From Chimonanthus salicifolius (lineage: Eukaryota > Streptophyta > Magnoliopsida > Laurales > Calycanthaceae): a stretch of 64,000 bases of DNA. Positions 54,325 to 64,000 of the stretch are shown here, piece by piece. A model generated the notes under the pieces. That model had not been told where the DNA came from and did not search any database. It saw nothing but the letters and a program-made list of their open reading frames with translations. Both the position numbers and the translations under genes were made by a program. The number at the start of each line of letters is the position of its first letter. Position 1 is the stretch's first letter. The stretch lies in NCBI GenBank assembly GCA_013350335.1, contig CM023539.1:13826302-13890301 (forward strand), given 5' to 3'.

Positions 54325-57300
54325 TTGGTCAAACCTACAATTTGTTGGTCAACTCAATCCCAAAAATTTTCCACCCAAAACCCTGTCCTTCCGTTTTTAA
54401 CCGACAAATGATACACAGATCATTCATGACCATCTGATAATGCCTTTAACCCAAGATTCATTATACTGAAGTCTGTTTTATGCAGTTTGCACAGTAGCTT
54501 GCAGAAACATGTAGTTTATTTGTTAATTCGTTTATGTGATCTATTGAGTTCCCTTCAACAACAATGTCAATGTCTAGGGTTCTCAAGCTTTATGCAGTTC
54601 TCATAAACTTCTGTAGTAATGATCTGTTCATACCATGGAGCCTTCCTCCAGTTCTCTCTTGGATTCTCATCTCAAGTTCTCTTAGCTTTGAAAAATCTGC
54701 AGGCATATGCATATGCATGTTATTCTGTTCTGTATAGAAGGGACTTGCCGCTTGTGTATAGCTTATGTATACAGTAGATATTTCATGTAATGGGATTGTG
54801 GTGTTCGGATTCTATACTCTGTGAGTCAGTATGGGGAGTTTGTTTCATCTCTCTGTCTGTCTCAAGTTCTCAAGTGTCTTAAGTAGAGAAATAACTACTG
54901 ATGAGAACTGAAAAGTTAGCTAATACTATTTGCATAATTAAACATAATCTGTTTGTCTCTCTTTACAGAAATTCTACTGTTCATTTTTAGTATTGCTGCA
55001 TAAGCATAAATGTCAATTGATTTGCTACCCTACTCAATTATGTGGGTTTGTGTTGACTACGATAATCAAATGGTATCTATGACAAAAGTATGTTGGAAAT
55101 TTATTAGCAGTAATCTTGTGCATTGGTAGTAAACCCCCCGTTAAATTGTTATAAAATAAGTAGGACCAAATCATCAAACGCTGTAGTTCAAAAACCTCCA
55201 AATTTGAATTCAACTTATAAGTCCTATTGAGTTGAGTTAACTCAAGAGAGCTTTTGGACTCTTTAAGTTAAAAAAAAAAAAAAAAAATGAAAAACTTGTT
55301 AGACTTGTTCAACTCAAAATCCTTCCAATTTGAGTCAACTCGGACTGATTTCTCAGTCTTTTCGAGTTTTAAACTATATCAAAAATACTTTCTGGGCCCA
55401 TCGATGCTCATTGTACAATATTGTTACAAGATGTGCATAGAAAGCAAAAACAGTATAACAGATGAGGGGACAAACTGAATATAGGGTATGTTGGCCCCTG
55501 ATATTTATGTATACTTACCTCAAAGATATTATTCAAATCTCCAAAAGTTGAACCGACAAATTTTAAAGATCTAAAAGGATCCATGCAAGATCATGAAAAT
55601 CAAGATTCTGCTTGGTCAGATCATGTCAAACTGGATATTATAATGTTCAATCTTGTCAATCTGGATATATATAGGCTGATCAAGTAGTTATCTAGTGAAG
55701 TTGACAACAATCTAGGCATTATGATGTTCGACCAATCAAAAGGAAGACATGGATAATACAAGGATGCTATAAAAGAAACAGATCAATCATCAAATATTTA
55801 GATCGCGGGACGTGTGGCTTCCACTATGATAATAATAAAATCAACTACTTGAAAGATCCTTTTGATTGCTTCAGCACAACTAAGAGATCATCAACCGGAT
55901 ACATCATGCATGGATCAAAAGATATGGTCCACCGATGTTGATCAAATGATAATCACTTGGATACTATCTTAAAGACTCCTAAGCTTTCTAATACAACTTG
56001 GACACATCATGGATGGATCAAAAGATATGGCCCACCGATGTTGATCACATGATAATCACTTGGCTGCTATCTTAAAGACTCCTAAGCCTCCTAATACAAC
56101 TGACTGACTTTCAGTCAAGTTTAGATGAAAAATGCAACTAACTATCCAAATGCATATCATGGGAAAGCTTGTCAAATTAGCTCTCTAACAAAAAATGAAG
56201 AGATTAAATTGAAGTCAAAATGAAGAAGAAAAAGAAACCGAGAAAAACCAAAGGTGTTTGAGATTTATTATCTCTGGAGCTTTTGGCGTTTTTGTCGGTT
56301 GTCTAACAATTGATATCATAATGAGTTGTTAGAGGTGAAATAGACTACAGAAATGCTGTAGCATCAGGTTTTATGCTTTTCATATATTGGTCGGCTCTGT
56401 AAAGAAAAGGAAGTGAAAATAGAAAAAAAAAATGGTAAAATTACAAAAGATAGAAGACCAAATGCTATAATTACCTCCTAGAACTGCACATGTGGTTCCA
56501 TGAACTCCTTTTTGCCCTTTTTTTTGGGCCTTTCCAAAGGCTATAAGTACTTTTGGGGCGCATTTTGGAGAGGTATAAGGATGCTAAGTTAGAAAAGATC
56601 TTGCGGAGAACAAATTCGTGTTTTAAAGGCACTACAAGCGTCAGAGAAAAAATAAGACTTAGCATCGATTTGTAAAAGTCTTCGCACACATTCTTTCAGA
56701 ATTTGACTTAAAAGTTCTAAGAGATTATTCAACACTTTGGATACTTTCAATTTGAAATCTTTATAATTCTTCAACAATTTTAAGATTTTAATCTTATAGA
56801 TCTTTGAAGTTCTTTTAGGGGCTGTTTGTCATTTTTCAGCTGATAGAAAGTGAGATACTTTTCTTTTCTTCTATAGTATAACACAAAATCGGACACCATA
56901 GCACCTATTGGACAATATGCGTTAAATCTAAACACAATTTTTTATTTGCAAAATTACTTTTCTCAAGGAAAAAGAAATATAGAAATAACCTCTTAAATTC
57001 TTAGGATTTCTTGACTAAGAACTTTTGAGACTTATCTTCTTTGATGATCAATCCTATCTTTGCTCAATGAAATCTCTATAAGTAGAACAAGTCACTCAGA
57101 CCCCACTAGAGATAAAGAACTTGAATACACCCAAAAGGCTTTCATTCACATTGTAAATTTTGGAAGCTTTGCTTTAAAATTTTTGTACTATTAAAGATAC
57201 TGGGTAACTCTCTTCAAAGAGAAACTTAGACTCAATACTTCGAACTCTTTCTACCCAAACAATATTAATTGGAAAATTGTTGATAGATACATAAATATAT

Positions 57301-57668
57301 GTTTACAAATTTCTTGGTATATTTGAAATGACATTGATTTCAATAGTTCAATAAATGTGAAAACTTGAGCATTCTATAAAAATAAATAGTCTGAACAAAA
57401 TTGAAAACTAATCATAACTTATAATCAAACTTAAACTTAAAATGCCTTAAACGATCTTTGAAAATCTAATAGATTCCAAAATGAAGCTATATTTGTTACC
57501 CATGATCAACTAATGTAGACTATTGGTTAAAATAGGCCTCAGAAACATTATCCAATTGATGATAACCATGTTGATCCCTAATAGGATCCTTGGAACATCG
57601 TCAAATAATTTTTTTCTTTGTAATTTTGAGTCCTCCAAGCAAAAATCATCAAGAACTCAAAGGGGCTG
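54325..57668. other. POLH 3' flank and gene-free sequence
   Basis: The first few hundred bases are probably 3' UTR; no single poly-A signal stands out. A 19-bp poly-A (55269-55287) could be a retroposed tail. No supported gene was found. From 55489 (TGTTGGCCCC) there may be an old LTR, but no matching end was found. Confidence 0.5.
55901..56106. repeat. 103-bp tandem duplication
   Basis: ACATCATG(C/G)ATGGATCAAAAG begins at 55901 and again at 56004. The units match closely through TAAAGACTCCTAAGC and CTAATACAACT. Confidence 0.9.
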
Positions 57669-60344
57669 TGATGAATACTGTAAAATGACCATTTTACCTC
57701 TAATTATTGGACCAGCGTGCCCTTGTCTTTGTATATATTAGATGCATTTAATGTTATTTTCAATTTTGTATAGAAAAATGGAGAAATCAAGAAATCAGCC
57801 TAAAATTGGGAATAATTGCAAGTTTTGAGCTTCAATTGAAAGAACTGGATTTCTTATGATTATTTCACCATTTTAGGAGTTCAATTGGAAATTGGTAGAT
57901 CTGGATCCAGTTATGAGAATGTGGATTAGTCCAATAATTTTAGAATAATAGTGGATTGATTATTGAATTCCAGAAGAGAGCCTGTTGAAGTTTGCATAAT
58001 GAAGTCTGAAGACTGCAAGTCCATGTACTAGAATGGCAATCCATTGGGCCAGGCTAGGTGATCCATTTGTACTCCACAAAGTGAGCCAGGCCAGTGTCCA
58101 AGTTGAAGTCAAGCCCAGAAGGTCAGGCCTCAACAAAGGCCCAAGTCCTTAAACTCAAGTTCAAGATCTAATGGAGGCCCATGTGCTCATTTATAGGTCC
58201 AAAACCCAAGTCCATAGCCCATTCACACGCCCAAGCCTTGTCCATTTCCCTGTCAATCCACACCACCCAATCTCCTCTCCATACAATCTTAACCACTCAT
58301 TTTCATCCATTAATCCAGACCATCCATCGCATCTCATTAATCATAGGAAACCCTAGATCCACCTACCATATCCAATTCATACATGCATTATCTTAGATCT
58401 TGTCCATCAAATCCACCTATCATATAGGTTGACCTTAGAATCTCATTCATTCATAAATCATCTCATTAATTTCATAATTAATTTTAGTTACCCATTTGCC
58501 AACCATTAGATCTTAAGACATTTCATCACAACCATCTATCTCATACATGCATATTAGGTAAAACCCTAGAGCCTCCATGCTAATCCACCTCATAAATTAC
58601 TTTGTATTTAATCTAGGTTGTTCATCATATCATCTATTTATCTCAACCTTTAAATCGTAATCCTCCATTAGGTACATCATCATTCCTATATTTTATTTCA
58701 TCCAAATAACCTTAGAGCCATTAGATCTTAACCCAAAATAATAATAGCCATCCATTCATTTAAAACCCTTGGATTAAGAATAAAGCCAAAATCCCATTTA
58801 GGTTCATGCCACATCACCTACACCCCATGACCCAATCCCAAGCAATCCAAATTCGTGTGAAGCAAGAAATGGAGAAAAAAAAAAGAGATTTGGAAGGCAA
58901 ATTTTAACACAGCTTTAATATTTTGACTATAACTTTCCATTCCGATATCCGATTGCGTTCATTCTTGTTGCTTGGAAAGAAGACTTCAAGGGCTAAAACT
59001 TTGTTGTTAACAAAATTTCACGATTCGAATGTTTACTAGGTCAAAATGGAGCTAAAAGATTGTACATGTGTTGAAAAAATGGGATTTGCACTAAATCCCA
59101 ATTTTTTCTCCAAATTCTTATCTTTTCTCATTCTCTGCTTAGCCTCCAAGCCAAGACACCCCAAAATTCGTTTATGCCTTCTAATCCTAGCATTTTCAAC
59201 TTAAAATCTCCTCCATCCGCTTCTAAAGGAGATCCAATCCAAGCCAACAATTCACAACTTAACTCAGATTTAATCCCAACCGTCCATTCCAACACTGAGT
59301 CTATAAATAGACCCTATGGACTCCATTGAAATTCGAATTTGAGCAATGGATTAAGGTGGGTAAGGATTGGAGGCTGAGAAGAATAGAAGAAAAAGAAATT
59401 TTTGAATTTAATTTGTAAGTTCCTGTGTTTTCTGTGTTTGATGCAAAACTCCAAATGCATTGTAATTTCATATTCCAATTTATTTGAATAAAATTCATAG
59501 TAGCTTATTTTAGATGTATGGCTTTCCAATTATTGAATATTGTGTAATGATAGTTTGAATTTTTATTTTAATTTCTCTTATAAATGTTATGTTAGAAATT
59601 ATTTTGAGAATTTTCAAAGAAAAGTAGAACCACTTTCAGGATCGGTCTCACTTGATCTTCCCAGTCTAAGGTTCTTTTTAAGAACAACTTCTTTTAGATT
59701 TGGGAGGGTAAGTATAAATTTCTACCAAAGCCTGAGGCTTGAATTAGGAATTTCTTATTTAATAGAAGTCATAATATTTTTAATTGGAGTTTTAATAAAA
59801 GACAAATTTGAATATGTATTCTAGGCCGTGATTTTATCATTAAATTAGATAAAATGCCTCCATAAATACTTGTCTCAATTCCATTGTACATTATGTGAAT
59901 ATTTCATTATTTTTATTAAATTTTTTATACTTTTATTATTCTCTCAAATTCTTTTGAACTAGGTTGAGATTGATTTAATTGCATTTTAATTTTGTTCTCT
60001 TAAACCGGTTTGAGATTATTACAAATTCCAGATCCATACCATTGCTTTGATTAAATTGGATTTAATGGTTAAATTTTAGATTTAGATGATGATACTCTAA
60101 TTTTTAGATTTGATTCTTACAACTGGAATGCCACTAATTTAAAGTCATATTTTTAAAAATTAAAATTTTATTTTCATATTTAGGTTATTTCTAAAGATCT
60201 ATATATATATATATATATATATCTCACAACGTTTCAATTTCATATATTTTGTTGTTTCTTTGTGAGATCAACCTCATACTCTTAACGCTATACTATAAAA
60301 TGGTTCGTGCGCTTGCGAGTAATAAATTTAAAATTTGCACAACA
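57669..60344. repeat. Large solo LTR, 2.7 kb, TSD GGCTG
   Basis: It begins TGATGAATACTG and ends TTTGCACAACA, with the exact 5-bp duplication GGCTG (57664-57668 and 60345-60349). It has no coding sequence. It contains a CTATAAATAGACCC box near 59300 and, near the right end, GGTTCGTGCGCTTGCGAGT, a word seen near the ends of several plant LTR families. A (TA)n run lies at about 60199-60220. The superfamily is not assigned. Confidence 0.8.
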
Positions 60345-60435
60345 GGCTGGACTGATGGTCACAAACTTGCCTCACGAAGCAGTAGTCCTGAGTTCGATTC
60401 TGATCTGATAATCAGGACGTTTGGGTGACAATGGA
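60345..60435 (+). ncRNA. Possible tRNA-derived SINE, interrupted by the solo LTR
   Basis: GGCTGGACTGATGGTC, CCTCACGAAGCAGTAGTCC and GAGTTCGATTCTG resemble a tRNA-like head with an A-box-like and a good B-box (GGTTCGATTC type). The first bases GGGGCTG lie before the LTR at 57662, so the head was intact before the LTR arrived. No poly-A tail or target duplication was identified. Confidence 0.4.
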
Positions 60436-60562
60436 TAGAACTACAACGGAAAGAGATGAGAAAACAAGAGAGACGCGGGGAAGATGAATCTTCATCTTTT
60501 TGGTCTTTTCTTCTAATTTCTCAAAAGATTGTACAATCACGAGTCTTGGCTTGCATTCACAG

Positions 60563-62393
60563 TGTTAGTGCCCGGCTTGGCTGAGTCCCTAAGTTTGTCA
60601 ATTCCATGGCTCAGGACGATGCACTTGCTAGAAGCTTGAAGACCCAAGGTGATCAAGAGTGAAGACCATGCTCCACTGAATTGAAGCTCATCGTGATGGT
60701 AATAAAAAAACAGGTATTGTGGCCATAAATGACTTTTGGTGATACCCACACCTTAGAGAAGACCATCCCTTGGCTTAGTTGAACAAATGGTAAAATTACA
60801 AAAAGACTAGAGAGGAAGCTTGATAGTGAATTGGAACCCAACTTGGAAATATGTATTTGGTTTCACTGTCAGCTCGACCAGTCGTTCTCACTAAGCCTCC
60901 TGTGGGGACAGGATCGACGCATCGTGGTCAAAGACTGGTCAACCAGATTGACATAGGTTCTGGATCATAGTACTGTCACTCTAAGAAAGCCTCTGATCGA
61001 AAGTCTCGTATGCACTGACCCCTCGTGGTCAATGACTCTTCGATAGAGATTTATGAGTTCTGGAACTTAGAACTAAGGTAGGCTCTCGAGAAAACAAACA
61101 TATCGGTAGTTCAAGACTGATCGAGAGTACCAGGACCGACCTCTCGGTAAAGGGCGACATGTCGTTCTAGGTAAGACATGTTTCTAGACTTGAAACTACT
61201 ATCAACATGGTGTTGCCCCAGATCGAGACCATCTTATGGACCAACCTCTCGGTGCCATAATTGTCAACCCATTGGCGACGCCTACATGTCGACTGGGAAA
61301 GAATTATACCTTTGGGAGTGCATTAAAGCGCAACAGTCGGATTATTGAACGGTAACATTTCTAGTCACCGATCCCTCGATGTGCCCGACCTGTCGGTACA
61401 TTACCGTTGCTGCAACTGGTTGACTTCTCTATATAAACCAATCTTTATACAACTAGTTGGTATCCTTTGGCAAATCAATTGGACCCTCATCATTATCAAT
61501 GAGCTTAAACAATGGCCAATAAAAGGATCACTCTCTCTCTTATACCTACACTTGGGAAATCTAATACAACCAATAATATGGATTGAGTTTGTAAGAGAGA
61601 GAGGAAAGGATAATAAACTAGGAAACCTTTGGTAAAACCAGTTTCCTTGTCGCCCTGGATTGTGATTACTTTATGACGGCTAGAAGGCGAAACGTCGGCA
61701 CACATTTAGTAGATCTTGAAGAAGCACACATCAAGAGATAGAGCTACGATGACAAGTGCTTTTTGGTTTTAATTTTATTTTTAAAATCTCTGTCCCGAAA
61801 GTGGATTAAGAAGGATTGGCTCCGGAACCACTATAAAAAACTCTAGAGCGCCGTTTTTGGCACAGTGGTAGGTGGAATTTTCAGGCAAATGGATAGGTGG
61901 AATACATATTCTACAGTGGTGGGTGAAATTCCCAGCCGATTGAGTGATGCTGAATTCCTACTCTAATTGTGAGGGTGTGAGTCCCCACTTAGTGGATTTG
62001 GGGATAACTCAAGGTTGAGTTAGTCCTAACTGTGGATGTAGGTTGGCTAACCGAACCACTTTAAATTGGTCTTATGGTGTTTGATCTTTGTGTTGTTGTG
62101 TTTCGTATCTAAGCATTCTTCTCAATACACATCACTTTGCATTTGATTATCCCTATCTATACATTGTGCTTAAGAATTAATAATCAAGTAATATGTAAAG
62201 GGTTAAAATCTTAGTGTGATCGTTTAAAGAAATTAGAAACAATTTATCACACTAAACAAATCTCTTGATTAATGTTCTGCTGCACTTAAAACAATCAAAA
62301 AATTTGTAAACACCATGGAAAATGGGATTGGCCTATTCACCCCCTCTTTTATGGTCAATCGTGTTGTTCTAGCACCGTGAAAGGGGACTTTCA
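60563..62393 (+). repeat. Solo LTR of copia type, TSD CACAG
   Basis: 1831 bp from TGTTAGTGCCCGGC to GGGGACTTTCA, with exact CACAG duplications (60558-60562 and 62394-62398). It matches the LTR at 23467-26521 at both ends and in the body (CTATTCACCCCCTC near the end). A tract at 60880-61400 is dense in GTCGACC, CATCGTGGTC and TCTCGGT words and has diverged far more than the flanks. Confidence 0.88.
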
Positions 62394-62494
62394 CACAGGC
62401 TGAAGGCTGCCAACAACAAAGAGAAAAAGGGATAAAACTGGGCAGAAACTGCCTAGAACCGTCGAAAACTGCTCTAACCGTCGGCAGTTTTCAC

Positions 62495-62880
62495 GTACCA
62501 GTCGACTGGTACTATTCACTTAATGTACCAAACGATGTACCAGTCGACTGGTGGATCGACCGGTACCATCAGAGTGCTATTTGTTTTTATAGACACACAC
62601 TAGACGATGTAGCAGTCGACTAATGGATCGACTGGTACTGTTCACAGGCTGTGTAGACGATGTACCAGTCGATTGGTGGATCTACTAGTACCATTAGGGA
62701 GCTATCTGTTCTTACAGACAAACAGTAGACGATGTACCAGTCGATAGTGGATCGACTGATACTATTCACAAACTATAGTAGACAATGCACCAATCGACTT
62801 GTGGATCCATTGATACCATCTGAGAGTGATTCGTAGCTCACTACAATCGCTAGACAATGCACCAATTGACTAGTGACTTA
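62495..62880. repeat. Minisatellite of GTACCAGTCGACTGGT-type palindromic words
   Basis: Six or seven units of about 60-73 bp share AGACGATGTACCAGTCGA, GTGGATCGAC and TACCAT. The core word ACCAGTCGACTGGT is a perfect palindrome and decays toward the right (CACCAATCGACTTG). It lies just outside the LTR that ends at 62393. Confidence 0.85.
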
Positions 62881-63122
62881 AAGACTTGTTTTTTAAGTCT
62901 TTTTGGGAGAGTTTTTGAAACTTTACAACAAGAGAACGAGAAAAATATATGAAATACATGCAATACATACATGAAAATATAATAGTGGGAGATCCTCCTG
63001 GATCATGGCTCCCCCTGTTCAGGGGATTTAGGTCCCATTAAATCTTCCGAACATAGCTCCCTTCTCCCCACTGTACCACCGTGACTGGCTTGGCTACTGA
63101 CCCTTCTTGCCGATCCAGTAAA

Positions 63123-64000
63123 TGTGACACCTCGGATTTTCAAGTTATAAATATTTATGGAAATTGCCCATTTAATTTGTGAATTAATGGATATGGACCT
63201 TAGATGGGTAAGTGTTGGGTCAATTGCCCAATTAAGACCCAACGGATTGTGGATATGGTTCGATTGAGATAAATGAGTGAGATTTATTTAAATGGGTCAA
63301 AATTGTCAATTGGGTCAAATGCCCAATTGGGACCCAATGGGTCATGGTTGACTTGGTTGACCACCAAGTGAGTTCAAGCTTAATTAAATTAGGACTGAAT
63401 TATCGTGGAAATGGAATCAAGTAATTGAGTTGATTTTAAGTGAATTAAATGAGTTGAATTAAAGAGGTGAGTTGAGTTAAAAAGATGAGTTGAATGGAAG
63501 CTAATGGGACTTTGATCTTAAGTGAGTGGAGTGGGAAGGTGGAGAGATGCATCTCACAAGACCAAATCAAGGCTACACGTTGGAGACATGGGAATTTCAT
63601 CTGATGGGATGAAACTCGAGATGAAACTCCAAGTGGATCATTAATGAGGAGGTGAAAGGTTTTTGGATGTTACACAAGGCGTACATGTTGGAGAGATGGA
63701 GGGTTTCCATCTCAAGATGGAAACCCAAGGGTCATACGGTTGGAGTGTTTCATCTCATGGGATGAAACCTCCAAATGGAACATTAAGGAGGGAGGTGAAG
63801 GGGCATGGGAGTTACAAAAGGGTATCACCAAAGGACACCATCCTTGGCCGACCCTCATTGATCAAGAAAGGACTTGGAGTTTCATTTCACTCTCTCCCTC
63901 TCTCTTGTGGCCAACTCCCCTCTCAAGACAAGGAACACTTAGAGTATTTTCATCTCATTCTCTCCCTCTCACTCAAGGCCGACCACTCTCATTGACAAAG
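63123..64000 (+). repeat. Possible start of another LTR running off the window
   Basis: TGTGACACCTCGGATTTTC at 63123 resembles a common Ty3 LTR start. The stretch contains direct repeats such as CATCTGATGGGATGAAAC / CATCTCATGGGATGAAAC, about 130 bp apart, and TCTCCCTCTCTC near the end. No internal region or second LTR is visible, so the call is tentative. Confidence 0.35.

Noticed and set aside
55489..57440. Another LTR starting TGTTGGCCCC
   Set aside because: No matching CA end with a 5-bp duplication of GGGTA was found downstream.
60345..60435. Functional tRNA gene
   Set aside because: Only the B-box-like part is convincing; acceptor-stem pairing and an anticodon loop could not be set out, and the head is interrupted by a 2.7 kb LTR.

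Overview
This is a stretch of nuclear plant DNA (angiosperm-like, AT-rich). It holds a single recognisable host gene and is otherwise mostly transposable-element sequence. The host gene is a Y-family DNA polymerase eta (POLH) on the + strand. Eleven consecutive exons can be placed with matching splice phases, from 20371 to the stop codon at 54324. The 5' exon with the initiator Met and the first catalytic Asp was not found and probably lies upstream of the window. The 1.64 kb of coding sequence is spread over about 34 kb, with introns of 5.8, 8.7 and 13.0 kb filled by nested mobile elements. Such long, TE-loaded introns suggest a large-genome woody or early-diverging angiosperm, but the sequence does not fix the species.

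Layout. 0.4-14.3 kb: a decayed L1-type LINE on the minus strand, cut into pieces by a Ty3 chromovirus (2203-10844, TSD TTAAC), a solo LTR (11408-12232, TSD AAGGG) and a non-autonomous hAT-like element (12370-13509, 8-bp TSD). A second hAT-like copy sits inside the chromovirus 3' LTR. 14.3-19.1 kb: a young Ty1/copia element with 150-bp LTRs differing at two sites and an intact 1204-codon frame, but no recognisable gag. 20.4-54.3 kb: POLH. Intron C-D carries a copia-type LTR with a second solo LTR nested in it. Intron E-F carries a truncated LINE. Intron F-G carries a non-autonomous LTR element that contains the third hAT-like copy, two minisatellites and a duplicated LINE fragment. Intron I-J carries a stack of chromovirus-type LTRs, a GATC-rich palindrome cluster, a broken MULE transposase, a broken copia element and a LINE inserted in that copia LTR. 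54.3-64 kb: gene-free flank with a 2.7 kb solo LTR (57669-60344, TSD GGCTG), a 1.8 kb solo LTR (60563-62393, TSD CACAG), minisatellites and possibly the start of another LTR.

The most useful observations beyond simple annotation are the following. A shared leader module (AATGAA(A)TAAAA, then GTGAGGC-like words, then CAG|GTA) recurs in at least seven diverged LTRs. A hAT-like family has three copies with exact or near-exact 8-bp TSDs. Two 84-88 bp palindromes have inner cores that are exact reverse complements of each other. GATC/GTCGAC-rich tracts recur in unrelated repeats. No CRISPR array, operon, bona fide tRNA or rRNA gene was seen. All boundaries were read by eye from the sequence; no alignments or database searches were run.
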